DNA of 64,000 nucleotides from assembly GCA_902623305.1 (NCBI GenBank), contig CACNTB010000003.1:36796-100795 (forward strand), written 5' to 3'. How positions within the stretch are numbered: position 1 is the stretch's first letter; the number at the start of each line of letters is the position of its first letter. Of this stretch, positions 48,633 through 58,186 are shown piece after piece. Under the pieces are notes generated by a model. The model did no database searches, had not been told where the DNA came from, and saw nothing but the letters and a program-made list of their open reading frames with translations. Source of the DNA: an uncultured Pelagibacteraceae bacterium (GTDB taxonomy: Bacteria; Pseudomonadota; Alphaproteobacteria; Pelagibacterales; Pelagibacteraceae). A program made the position numbers and the translations under genes.

Positions 48633-50128
48633 TTTTTCACCTTAAAAGTTTTATAAATATGCCAAACTACAATTAAAATTGTAGTTACTAGGATGCATGC
48701 AGTTAATGTTCTGTCCCACAAAAATTCCCACGAACCATTACTTAATAACAACGACCTTCTAAGATTTTCTTCCATTAATCCACCAAGTACAAAAGCTAAT
48801 ATTAAAGGTGGCATTGGAAAATCATATAATCTTAAAAAGGTTGCAACTACAGCTATTCCAATCATTAAATAAATATCAAAATTATTAAATGACATTACAT
48901 AAATCCCAGTGACGGAGAAAAATAAAATAAGAGGAATTAAATAATTTTTAGGAACAGCAAGAATTCTAGCTATGTAAGGAATAAGTGGTAAGTTTAATAT
49001 CAGTAAAATTACCATTCCAATATACATAGACATTATTATTGACCAAAAAATCTCAGGATTAGTCATATAAAGTCTAGGACCAGGCTGAACCCCAAAACCT
49101 AAAAGAGCCCCTAGCATTACAGCTGTAGTTCCACTCCCAGGAATTCCTAAAGTTAGCATTGGCACAAAAGAACCTGAGCAAGCAGCGTTGTTTGCAGTTT
49201 CTGGTGCCGACAAACCATTTACACTGCCTTTACCAAATTTTTCTTTTTCCTCATCACTAACTACGTTTCGTTCCATTCCATAAGCTAAAAAAGATGCAAT
49301 TGTTGCACCAGCTCCAGGTAAAACACCAATTAAAAAACCAATTACTGATGATCTTGGAATTGTTTTATACATTTTAGTTCGTTCTTCTTTATTAATCTTA
49401 ATCGAGCCTAATTCAGTTAAAGAAACTTGTTTAGCAGCACTGGTTGGATCATTTCTTTTTAAAATAATTGTTAATGCTTCACTCATTGCAAAAGTTGCCA
49501 TCACAACTAGTACGAAACTAATCCCATCCGTTAAGTTCATATTATTAAATGTAAATCTTGTAATATCAGACAAACTATCTTGGCCAACAGATGCTAACAT
49601 CAATCCAAGTACTACCATCATCATTGCTTTTAAAAATTGTCCTTTAGATGAAAAAGCAGCAATTGCTGTTAAACCTAAAATCATCAAGGCAAAATAATCA
49701 GGTGATCTAAAAGATAAACTTACTTTTGATAAACTTGGTGCCATAAATAATAAATAAATTGCAGATAATGTTCCCCCTGCAAACGAACTCCATGCAGCAA
49801 TCGCTAGAGCCTTACCCGCTTTACCTTGTTGTGCCATAGGATAACCATCAAATGAAGTTGCAACAGTTCCAGGAACACCAGGTGCATTTAATAATATAGA
49901 AGAAGTAGAACCACCAAATACTGCTCCATAATAAACTCCAGCCATCAAAATTAATCCTGTTGCAGGATCAAAACCATAAGTAATTGGTATCATTAATGCA
50001 ATTGCTGTCATTGGACCAAGACCAGGAAGCATTCCAATGATTGTTCCAAAAAAACAACCAACCATAACCATTAATATATTTTGAAAAGTAAGTGCAGTTG
50101 TTAATCCAATTAATATTCCTTCGATCAT
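48629..50128 (-). CDS. tctA: tripartite tricarboxylate transporter large membrane subunit
   Basis: GTIIGMLPGLGPMTAIALMIPITYG, YGGAVFGGS-like, GIPGSGTTAVMLGALLG. Confidence 0.94.
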   Translation of the reverse strand: MIEGILIGLTTALTFQNILMVMVGCFFGTIIGMLPGLGPMTAIALMIPITYGFDPATGLILMAGVYYGAVFGGSTSSILLNAPGVPGTVATSFDGYPMAQQGKAGKALAIAAWSSFAGGTLSAIYLLFMAPSLSKVSLSFRSPDYFALMILGLTAIAAFSSKGQFLKAMMMVVLGLMLASVGQDSLSDITRFTFNNMNLTDGISFVLVVMATFAMSEALTIILKRNDPTSAAKQVSLTELGSIKINKEERTKMYKTIPRSSVIGFLIGVLPGAGATIASFLAYGMERNVVSDEEKEKFGKGSVNGLSAPETANNAACSGSFVPMLTLGIPGSGTTAVMLGALLGFGVQPGPRLYMTNPEIFWSIIMSMYIGMVILLILNLPLIPYIARILAVPKNYLIPLILFFSVTGIYVMSFNNFDIYLMIGIAVVATFLRLYDFPMPPLILAFVLGGLMEENLRRSLLLSNGSWEFLWDRTLTACILVTTILIVVWHIYKTFKVKN

Positions 50129-50595
50129 CCCATAACTCCTATTGATTGTAAGAATGGATCTCTCAAGTATATATCAAGGATACCATGTAGGAGATACATA
50201 AAGGCAGCAACAAATGGAAATGATAATAAAAACATTAAAATCCATCTTCGTTCTCCTAAAAAATAATAAGAAGCAAATAAAAATAATGAAGTGGTTAAAA
50301 AATAACCAACTTTTAAAATTGTAGCTCCATAAATAATAGCAATTAGTATAAGTATACCTGTTTTTTTATATTCTAAATTTTTATGATCAACTTTAATAGT
50401 ATTTGGGTCTGGTAAAATAAGTTTTAATCCAGAAAAAAATAATCCTGCGTAACCTAAATAAATTGGGAATGTTCTTGCATTAAATGGTGCATTTTCATCA
50501 AATGCAAATACTTGAATTTGGTAAGCGGTATATAAATAAAATGCCGAAAAAATAAAAAAGAGCAGTGATATAATTTTTGTAGTATTTATATTCAC
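50125..50595 (-). CDS. tctB: tripartite tricarboxylate transporter small membrane subunit
   Basis: 156 aa, four TM segments, located between tctA and tctC. Confidence 0.88.
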   Translation of the reverse strand: MNINTTKIISLLFFIFSAFYLYTAYQIQVFAFDENAPFNARTFPIYLGYAGLFFSGLKLILPDPNTIKVDHKNLEYKKTGILILIAIIYGATILKVGYFLTTSLFLFASYYFLGERRWILMFLLSFPFVAAFMYLLHGILDIYLRDPFLQSIGVMG

Positions 50596-50622
50596 TGCTC
50601 TAATTTCAAATAATCCTAAGGA

Positions 50623-51603
50623 TTATATAACTCCTAGTTTTTTCATAAGAGCTGTCATTTCTTGAGTTTGTTTTTCTAAGAAAGAAACAAACTTGCCTTC
50701 TGGATTATATATATTAACCCAAGCATTTCTTGCTCTGACAGTTTCCCATTCAGGAGTTTTTTGAACATCGCCAAGCATTTTTGCAATAGCTGATCTATCA
50801 GCATTGCTCATACCTGGAGGGCCAAAGAAACCTCTCCAGTTAACGAATTGTACATCGTATCCTTGTTCTTTAAGAGTTGGTGCATCTGGTGCATCAGAAA
50901 CTCTTGAAGGGGCAGTGATACCAATAATTCTTACTTGGTCTCTTGCACCCATCAATTCACCTAAACCAGTTGAAATGATTTGAGTTTCTCCAGATAAAAG
51001 TCCAGCTAAAGCTTTTCCACCAGCATCATAAGGAATGTATTGAACAGCATTCGGATCTGCACCTGCAGCTTGGAAAGCTAAAGCACCAATTAAATGGTCC
51101 ATACTTCCTCTTACTGATCCTCCAGCCATTTTAACTGAATTTGGATCTTTTTTATATGCATCAACTACATCTTTAAAATTTTTAAAAGATGAACTTTTTG
51201 CAACTGCAATAGCACCGTAGTCACCAATTACACCAGCGATTGGCACAACATCTTTATAAGATAAAGTTCCACTTCCTTTTACATAACCTTTGTGTCTAGT
51301 AATTGATCTTAATACTAATGGTGTTGATTGAACTAAAACTGTATTAGCAGGTTTAGTATTGATCATGTAAGCTAAAGCTTTACCACCACCACCACCTGAC
51401 ATATTTTCAAATGATGCACTACTTAACATTCCAGCTTTTGTTAAAGCTTCTCCAGTACCTCTAGCAGTTCCATCCCAACCACCACCAGCACCACCACCAA
51501 TTACAAAGTGCAATTTATCAATTGCGACAGAGCTTGTAGTTGTTGCTGAGAATAATAGGATTGCTGAAAATAATACTGAAACTATTTTTTTTAAGTTTTT
51601 CAT
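50623..51603 (-). CDS. tctC: tripartite tricarboxylate transporter substrate-binding protein
   Basis: Signal peptide; VIGGGAGGGWDGTARG, GGSVRGSMDHLIGAL, DAPTLKEQGYDVQFVNWRGFFGP. Confidence 0.92.
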   Translation of the reverse strand: MKNLKKIVSVLFSAILLFSATTTSSVAIDKLHFVIGGGAGGGWDGTARGTGEALTKAGMLSSASFENMSGGGGGKALAYMINTKPANTVLVQSTPLVLRSITRHKGYVKGSGTLSYKDVVPIAGVIGDYGAIAVAKSSSFKNFKDVVDAYKKDPNSVKMAGGSVRGSMDHLIGALAFQAAGADPNAVQYIPYDAGGKALAGLLSGETQIISTGLGELMGARDQVRIIGITAPSRVSDAPDAPTLKEQGYDVQFVNWRGFFGPPGMSNADRSAIAKMLGDVQKTPEWETVRARNAWVNIYNPEGKFVSFLEKQTQEMTALMKKLGVI

Positions 51604-51818
51604 TATTTATCCCTCTCTAATTTAAAAATGTAAGTTAATTATAGTCTTAATCCTTATTCAACCTCTAATTAAGTAACACAACTTTTAATTGAAAGCTTTT
51701 TCTAAAAAAAATATTAATAAAACTTAGAATTTAATTAATTTCAAAAATTAAATTTTCACTTTATTAACTAATATATTTTTTCTTATCTTTTACATAGTAG
51801 ATGATAGAAGTTTAATGA

Positions 51819-52895
51819 ATGATTAAACATCAAATCAAATCTTATCTTGAAAATATTAAACAAGTATTTTCAATTGAATTTATTTCTGTACTGATAATTT
51901 CTTTTCCTGGCGCAATTATTGCTGACTATTTTAATATTCCTCTAGCTTGGTTTTTAGGACCTATGATTATCACGTCAATTGCTGCTTTATCAGGTCTAAA
52001 AATTATCATGCCTAAAATTGTATTAAGTTTTATCTTGATAATTTTAGGTTTACATATTGGAAATTACATAGACCAAAATCTATTTAATCAAATGCTTGAT
52101 TGGATTTGGACTTCATTAATTATGTTAATTTACATAATAATTTGTATTTTAGTTGTCGCTAAATACCTTCAAAAATTTGCAAATTATGGTGAAAAGGCTT
52201 CAATATTTTCAGCAGCTCCTGGTGCACTTGGTCCTTTAATGATTTTAGCTGAAAATGAAAAAACAGATTTATCTCAAGTTGCAACCTCTCACTTAATTAG
52301 ATTAATCATCATAATAACTGTTATTCCATTTATTATAGTTAATAATACTGACAATAATATTTTGTTAAATGATGACTTTAATTATTTAGCACAAAATCAT
52401 TTAAATTTAATTTTACTTATTATTACATCTTTATTTTTTATTTTTGTTTTTGATAAAATTAGAATTCCTGCTGCTTTACTTTCTGGAACATTATTTGCGA
52501 GTGGTTTGTTACAAATTACAGATATAGCCTCATATAAATTACCAGATGAAACAGTAAATTTTTGTCTACTAATTCTTGGTTCTTCAGTTGGTTGTAGGTT
52601 TGCTGAAAAAACTGTTAAAGAGATAGCCAATAATTCTCTTCATAGTATTGTGGCTACTACTATTTTAGTAGTATTGGGTTTAGTTACAGCTTATGTTGCA
52701 ACATTTTTTGTTGAGACAAATATTTTAACTCTAATTTTGTCTTTTAGTCCTGGTGGAATTTATGAAGTTGCAGTTATAGCAATTGCATTTGATTTAGACC
52801 CAGACTTTGTTGCTTTTCACCACATAATAAGATTACTTTTTATACTTTTCACGGTTCCAGTATTTATAAGAGTATTAGAAAAAATTAAGAAATAA
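51819..52895 (+). CDS. AbrB family membrane protein
   Basis: Duplicated AbrB layout: PLAWFLGPMIITSIAAL, ILGLHIG, AAPGALGPLMIL, SFSPGGIYEVAVIAIA. Confidence 0.9.
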   Translation: MIKHQIKSYLENIKQVFSIEFISVLIISFPGAIIADYFNIPLAWFLGPMIITSIAALSGLKIIMPKIVLSFILIILGLHIGNYIDQNLFNQMLDWIWTSLIMLIYIIICILVVAKYLQKFANYGEKASIFSAAPGALGPLMILAENEKTDLSQVATSHLIRLIIIITVIPFIIVNNTDNNILLNDDFNYLAQNHLNLILLIITSLFFIFVFDKIRIPAALLSGTLFASGLLQITDIASYKLPDETVNFCLLILGSSVGCRFAEKTVKEIANNSLHSIVATTILVVLGLVTAYVATFFVETNILTLILSFSPGGIYEVAVIAIAFDLDPDFVAFHHIIRLLFILFTVPVFIRVLEKIKK

Positions 52896-53826
52896 TTTCA
52901 GAAAATCTTTCAAAAACTTTTTCTACAGAGAGTTTAGATAATTCAGGAGCTTGTATTGCTTTGAAATTTTCTCTTTCAATACTTACTTTATAAGGAGTTG
53001 TATGTGATCCAAATAAAGCAATTCCTTTTGACCCTAAGTGTGCTGACATATGTGCTGGTCCAGTATCATTAGCAACAACAAATGAGCTATCTTTAATTAA
53101 TGTTGCTAACTGAGAAATATCTAAAGCTTTACCATTATCTAAAACGCAAATTGCATTTATATTTGATGCATCTTTAATTTCACTTGGCCCAGGTGCAATT
53201 ACTACTTTAAATTTGTTTTCTGATTTTTCATTAATCATAGAAATTAATTCATTGTAATAAGGCCATTTCTTTGAGGTTAAATGAGGCGAACAAAATGGAA
53301 AAAGAAGAATATATTTATCTAATTGATGATGATTTTTTATTTGAGATATGTCTGTTGTGCTCCATGAAAAATCAGGTTTCAAAGTATGATTTGTATTTAT
53401 GCCAGAAGTTTTTAATTGATAATCAAATCTAGACAAAACAGAGTCTTTATCAAAATCTTGTTTTGTGGTTCCTACGGGTAATGTTGTATCAGTAGATGAC
53501 CAAGTATCTTTAGTTGCTTTTGGAAATAAAATTTTTTTATAAAAAGCTGTTCTACTTGAGTTCTGAAGATCATAAACTTTAGAGAAATTATATTTTTTTA
53601 TGTTTTTCATTAATGAATATAAGTAAATCAGGTTAAGTCTTGATAATCGCTTATCTAAAATAACATCAGAAATATGTGGATTTTTTTTAAATAAATCAAA
53701 GTATGGTTTAGTTGTGAGCAAATAAATTTCATCTTTTTTATGATTTTCAGATATATCTTGAATTGCACCGCAAGCTTGAGCTATATCACCCAAGGATCCA
53801 TGTTTAATGATTAAAATATTAGACAT
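52885..53826 (-). CDS. glycosyltransferase family 9 (heptosyltransferase-like)
   Basis: ILIIKHGSLGDIAQACGAI, VVANDTGPAHMSAHLGSKGIALFGSHTTP. Confidence 0.92.
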   Translation of the reverse strand: MSNILIIKHGSLGDIAQACGAIQDISENHKKDEIYLLTTKPYFDLFKKNPHISDVILDKRLSRLNLIYLYSLMKNIKKYNFSKVYDLQNSSRTAFYKKILFPKATKDTWSSTDTTLPVGTTKQDFDKDSVLSRFDYQLKTSGINTNHTLKPDFSWSTTDISQIKNHHQLDKYILLFPFCSPHLTSKKWPYYNELISMINEKSENKFKVVIAPGPSEIKDASNINAICVLDNGKALDISQLATLIKDSSFVVANDTGPAHMSAHLGSKGIALFGSHTTPYKVSIERENFKAIQAPELSKLSVEKVFERFSEIIS

Positions 53827-53858
53827 ATTTTTAACAATTTAACATAGTATAAAATTTA

Positions 53859-54248
53859 ATGAATAAAATTATAGTAGAAGTATCAGTAGGTGAGCTTTTA
53901 GACAAAATTTCAATCTTAGAAATTAAAAAAGAAAAAATTAAAGACCTTGAAAAACTTAAATACATATCGAATGAACATTCGATTCTTAAAGATCAGTTTG
54001 AAAAAAATGTTAAATCTGATGCTAAATTAAATAAACTATTCCAAGATTTAAAAGAAATTAATGTAAAACTTTGGGTTATAGAGGACGACAAAAGAGATTG
54101 TGAAAAAAATAAAGACTTTGGTGATAAATTTATAAAATTATCTAGAGATGTACATTTTTTAAATGATGATCGAGCAAAAATTAAACTAAAAATTAATAAT
54201 CACACTGGATCAAGCATCAAAGAAATTAAAGAGTATACTTCTTACTGA
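53859..54248 (+). CDS. DUF6165-like small coiled protein
   Basis: IIVEVSVGELLDKISILEIKKEKIKDLEKLKYI...WVIEDDKRDCEKNKDFGDKFI. Confidence 0.7.
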   Translation: MNKIIVEVSVGELLDKISILEIKKEKIKDLEKLKYISNEHSILKDQFEKNVKSDAKLNKLFQDLKEINVKLWVIEDDKRDCEKNKDFGDKFIKLSRDVHFLNDDRAKIKLKINNHTGSSIKEIKEYTSY

Positions 54249-55090
54249 TGAAAAATCTTAAAGATTATAAAAACAATGTTTATTCACAGCATGGTGAGGA
54301 TGGAATTATCGAAGAAATTTTTAAAAGATTAAGTCAGAATAATGATTTTCAATATTGTGAATTTGGTGCATGGGATGGAATTCACCTTTCTAATACTTGT
54401 GCATTAATTAAAAAAAACGATTGTAAGGCTTTATTAATTGAACCAAACAAAGAAAAATATAATGAATTATGTAAAAATTTTCCATCTAACAAAATAATAA
54501 AATTAAATAACTTTGTAGAAGTTGAGGGTAAAAATTCTTTAGACAATCTGTTAAAGGAAAATAAGTTTAATGTAAATTTTGACTTTTTGAGCATAGATGT
54601 TGATTCCATAGATTATTATATATTTGAATCACTTAAAATTTATAAACCAAAAGTAATTTGTATTGAGTTCAATCCAACAATTCCTAATGAAGTATATTTT
54701 GTTCAAAAAAATGATGGATCTATAAATCAGGGTTCGTCAGCAAAAGCTTTGATTGAACTAGCAAATAAAAAAAAATACTTTGCAGCATGTGCAACGGAAA
54801 CTAATTTATTTTTTGTTCATGAAGATTTTAAAAAAAATGTGATTGGAGATATTGATCTAAGTATAGATGACCTTGTTAACGACAAAAATATAAAAAATTT
54901 TATATTTTATGGGTATGATGGATCAATTTTTACTTCAAAACAAATCAGATTACCGTGGCATAACTTTTTAGTTAAAGATATAAATCAACTAAACAAATAT
55001 TTAAGAAAGTATCCAAGAAATTATAATTTTTTAGAAAAAATTTTGTTTAAAATTTTAAGAAGATTAAATAACCTTTTTAATAAATCTTAG
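54248..55090 (+). CDS. FkbM-like methyltransferase-fold protein
   Basis: YSQHGEDGIIEEIF, YCEFGAWDGIHLSNTCALI, LLIEPNKEKYNEL, DFLSIDVDSIDYYIFESL. Confidence 0.7.
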   Translation: MKNLKDYKNNVYSQHGEDGIIEEIFKRLSQNNDFQYCEFGAWDGIHLSNTCALIKKNDCKALLIEPNKEKYNELCKNFPSNKIIKLNNFVEVEGKNSLDNLLKENKFNVNFDFLSIDVDSIDYYIFESLKIYKPKVICIEFNPTIPNEVYFVQKNDGSINQGSSAKALIELANKKKYFAACATETNLFFVHEDFKKNVIGDIDLSIDDLVNDKNIKNFIFYGYDGSIFTSKQIRLPWHNFLVKDINQLNKYLRKYPRNYNFLEKILFKILRRLNNLFNKS

Positions 55091-55859
55091 GAAACCAATC
55101 TTTTCTCATTAAATCTCCAGTTTTTAAATTTATACCATCAAATGGAGGTGAAGTTGGCCCTCCTCTATCAATGTATTTAACGTCATCCCCTATAAATCTC
55201 ATTGAAAATGCTCTTCGAGATTTAGAAGAATTGTTTCCCGTTGAACCATGTACAGTTTTAAAATTAAATAAAACACTATCGCCAAGACTTAATTCTGGAA
55301 TAAAAATATTTTTTTCAAATTCTTTAAATGATGGCAAATCCATAAAAGAACTATCATCATCATACCAAGATCGGTTATTTGACCATTTTGTAGGTCTAAT
55401 TAACTTTGGCCATTTGTGAGAACCTAAAATCAATTTAATATTATTTTTATGATCAACTTCATCTAATGGAATCCAAAAACTTCCTGTATCAGTACCATCA
55501 ACACAATAATAAGGCATATCTTGATGCCATGGTGTTTCTTTATAAGTACCTGGATCTTTTATAAAAATATGTTCATGAAAAATTTGGATTGATTTAGAAT
55601 TAGTTGCTTCAGCAACTATTTGGGCTCCAAGCGAATTATATATACAATCCTTAAATTCTTCTATTCTCTCCCAGTTACAATAATCCTCAAAAAATCTTCC
55701 ATTATCATCAGTTACATTTTCTCTTCCGTGCTTACTTGGACTATCTAAAACTTTTTGAAATCCTTTTCTAAGTGGCTCAATCCAATCTTTAAATACATTT
55801 TTAATTATAATTACACCATAATTTTGATAATCTTTAATTTGTCTATCTGATAAAAACAT
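55077..55859 (-). CDS. phytanoyl-CoA dioxygenase (PhyH) family protein
   Basis: TPWHQDMPYY (HxD), GSFWIPLDEVD, LGSHKWP, VHGSTGNNSSKSRRAFSMRFIGDD. Confidence 0.92.
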   Translation of the reverse strand: MFLSDRQIKDYQNYGVIIIKNVFKDWIEPLRKGFQKVLDSPSKHGRENVTDDNGRFFEDYCNWERIEEFKDCIYNSLGAQIVAEATNSKSIQIFHEHIFIKDPGTYKETPWHQDMPYYCVDGTDTGSFWIPLDEVDHKNNIKLILGSHKWPKLIRPTKWSNNRSWYDDDSSFMDLPSFKEFEKNIFIPELSLGDSVLFNFKTVHGSTGNNSSKSRRAFSMRFIGDDVKYIDRGGPTSPPFDGINLKTGDLMRKDWFPKIY

Positions 55860-55861
55860 TT

Positions 55862-56539
55862 TTATTGTTGAAAGCTATACTTTTTCTCTAAATATTTAAT
55901 TACATTATGAATGATAAAAGTCATAAACAAATAAATTCCTCCAGCAACAATGAATACTTCGATTGGTTTAAAAGTTGTTGAAATTATATATTTAGCAACA
56001 CCAGTTAAATCCATCAAAGTTACTGTACTTGCTAAAGAAGTTCCTTTCATCATCAATATTATTTCATTTCCGTATGCTGGTAATGATTGTCGGATCGCGA
56101 TTGGAATTTGAATTTTGTAAAAAATTATTTTATTTGATATTCCTAAACTTTTTCCAGCTTCAATAATACCTGGTTTTATTGTTTGAAATGCTGATCTTAA
56201 AATTTCTGAGGTATATGCGCCAGTGTTTAAAGTAAATGCTATTATTGCGCACCAATAAGGTTCTTTTAAAATAACCCATAAAAATGTTGTTCTTAAATAT
56301 TCGATTTGTCCTAATCCAAAATAAATTATGAAAATCTGGACCAATAATGGGGTTCCTCTAAATATATATGAATAACCATAAGCAAATTTATTAATAAATA
56401 TATTTTTATTTAATCTTAAAATTGCAAAAAAAAGTCCTAAAAATAATCCAAAAAATAATGATGCAGATAATAATTTTAAAGTAACTACTGTTGCGCCTAA
56501 GAGTTTAGGAAAGCTAGTGATCATTAAATCAAAATCCAT
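55862..56539 (-). CDS. amino-acid-type ABC transporter permease
   Basis: YIFRGTPLLVQIFIIYFGLGQ, EILRSAFQTIKPGIIEAGKSLGIS. Confidence 0.93.
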   Translation of the reverse strand: MDFDLMITSFPKLLGATVVTLKLLSASLFFGLFLGLFFAILRLNKNIFINKFAYGYSYIFRGTPLLVQIFIIYFGLGQIEYLRTTFLWVILKEPYWCAIIAFTLNTGAYTSEILRSAFQTIKPGIIEAGKSLGISNKIIFYKIQIPIAIRQSLPAYGNEIILMMKGTSLASTVTLMDLTGVAKYIISTTFKPIEVFIVAGGIYLFMTFIIHNVIKYLEKKYSFQQ

Positions 56540-57231
56540 TAATACCCCCTACTATACCTAACTTCTAACTTGTTAATTAATTTCATACTCACATAAGTAA
56601 GCATCAGATATAATACTGCTGCAAATGAATAGAAAAATAATGGATCTCTTGTTGAACCAGCTGCAATATATGATTGTCTCATAATCTCAACCAGGCCTGT
56701 TACTGAAATAAGAGAGGTGTCTTTTAAAGTTATTTGCCAAACATTACTTAAATTTGGAATAGCAAGTCTTAACATTTGGGGCAGTATTATTTTATAAAAT
56801 TGCCCAAACTTATTGATTCCAAGAACCTTTGCGGCTTCAAATTGACCTTTGTCTATAGATTGTATGGCGCCTCTAAATACTTCTGTTGAATAGGCACCAG
56901 AAATAATCCCAATAGCCATTGAGCCAGTTATAAAGGCGTTAATTTCTATGTATTCATAATAACCAAAAATAGAAGCTACATACATGATGGCTCCACTACC
57001 ACCAAAAAAGAAAAGATATATTACTAATAGTTCAGGAACTCCTCTGATTACTGTTGTATAAAAATTACCAACTAAATTTAAAGTTTTATATTTTGAAAGT
57101 TTTAAAGGCGTAAAAATTAATGCAAAAAAGAAACCAACCAACATTGCTGTAATTGATACAGCAATTGTCATTAGGGTTGCGTAAAATAACTCATCTCCCC
57201 AACCTGTTTTACCAAATGCTAGAAGTTCCAT
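56539..57231 (-). CDS. amino-acid-type ABC transporter permease
   Basis: YTTVIRGVPELLVIYLFFFGG, EVFRGAIQSIDKGQFEAAKVLGI. Confidence 0.93.
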   Translation of the reverse strand: MELLAFGKTGWGDELFYATLMTIAVSITAMLVGFFFALIFTPLKLSKYKTLNLVGNFYTTVIRGVPELLVIYLFFFGGSGAIMYVASIFGYYEYIEINAFITGSMAIGIISGAYSTEVFRGAIQSIDKGQFEAAKVLGINKFGQFYKIILPQMLRLAIPNLSNVWQITLKDTSLISVTGLVEIMRQSYIAAGSTRDPLFFYSFAAVLYLMLTYVSMKLINKLEVRYSRGY

Positions 57232-57275
57232 ATAGATTGGCGACTATATATTATAGTCGCCAAATCTGAAAATGA

Positions 57276-58127
57276 TTACATAGATGCGTCGAAACCAAAG
57301 TGTTTAATAGCAAGTTTGCTAATAATACCTTTTTTTCGAGCTATATTAATTGCTCTGTTGAAATCCTTAAGTAATTTTGCATCTCTTTTTCCAATTGCAT
57401 CATCACCACCTTGTCTAATTCCAACACCTACACCATTACCAAATGCGCCACCTGAAAATGTTGGTCCAACTAACACAACTGGTTTACCTGATTTATCAGC
57501 GTAGTCTGTAAATGCAACTGCTGCAGCTAATGCAACATCACATCTTCCAGATGTTAAATCTAGGTTAACTTCATCTTGAGTTTTGTAAGTTCTAACATTT
57601 ACACTTCCAACATCACCTGACTCTAAAAAGTTTTGATGAATAGTTCCAGTTTGTGTACAAACAGTTTTACCAGCAAGTGCTCCAGTTAAAGTTTTAAGAG
57701 CCTTTTTTACGTCAGATCCACCTAAAGAAAGATTAATACCTTCTGGAGTATCCATTCCCTCTAAACTTGAACCTTTCATCACTGCAAGAGATGCTACTTC
57801 GTCTGCATATCCCTGAGAAAAAGTAATTGTTTTTTGTCTTTCAGCTGTAATTGACATACCTGCCATTATCGCATCAAATTTTCTCATCAATAAAGCAGGG
57901 ATCATTCCATCCCAATCTTGTTCAACTATCGTACACTCATGTTTCATGATTGCACAAAGCTCTTGAGCTAATTCAACCTCAAAACCAATAAGATTACCAG
58001 ATGCATCTTTTGAATTCCATGGAGGATAAGCTCCTTCAGTTCCAATTTTTACTTTATCAGCAAATACGTTACCGATTAGTAGTAAAGAAGCTAGAACTGT
58101 TAAAATAGTTTTTTTGAATATATTCAT
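57276..58127 (-). CDS. amino-acid-type ABC transporter substrate-binding protein
   Basis: Signal peptide; VKIGTEGAYPPWNSKDASGNLIGFEVELAQELC, DGMIPALLMRKFDAIMAGMSIT. Confidence 0.94.
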   Translation of the reverse strand: MNIFKKTILTVLASLLLIGNVFADKVKIGTEGAYPPWNSKDASGNLIGFEVELAQELCAIMKHECTIVEQDWDGMIPALLMRKFDAIMAGMSITAERQKTITFSQGYADEVASLAVMKGSSLEGMDTPEGINLSLGGSDVKKALKTLTGALAGKTVCTQTGTIHQNFLESGDVGSVNVRTYKTQDEVNLDLTSGRCDVALAAAVAFTDYADKSGKPVVLVGPTFSGGAFGNGVGVGIRQGGDDAIGKRDAKLLKDFNRAINIARKKGIISKLAIKHFGFDASM

Positions 58128-58186
58128 TATTTTCTCCTTTAATTAGAAACAATTATTTCACAATTTTAAATAAGAAAAAAGAAAAA

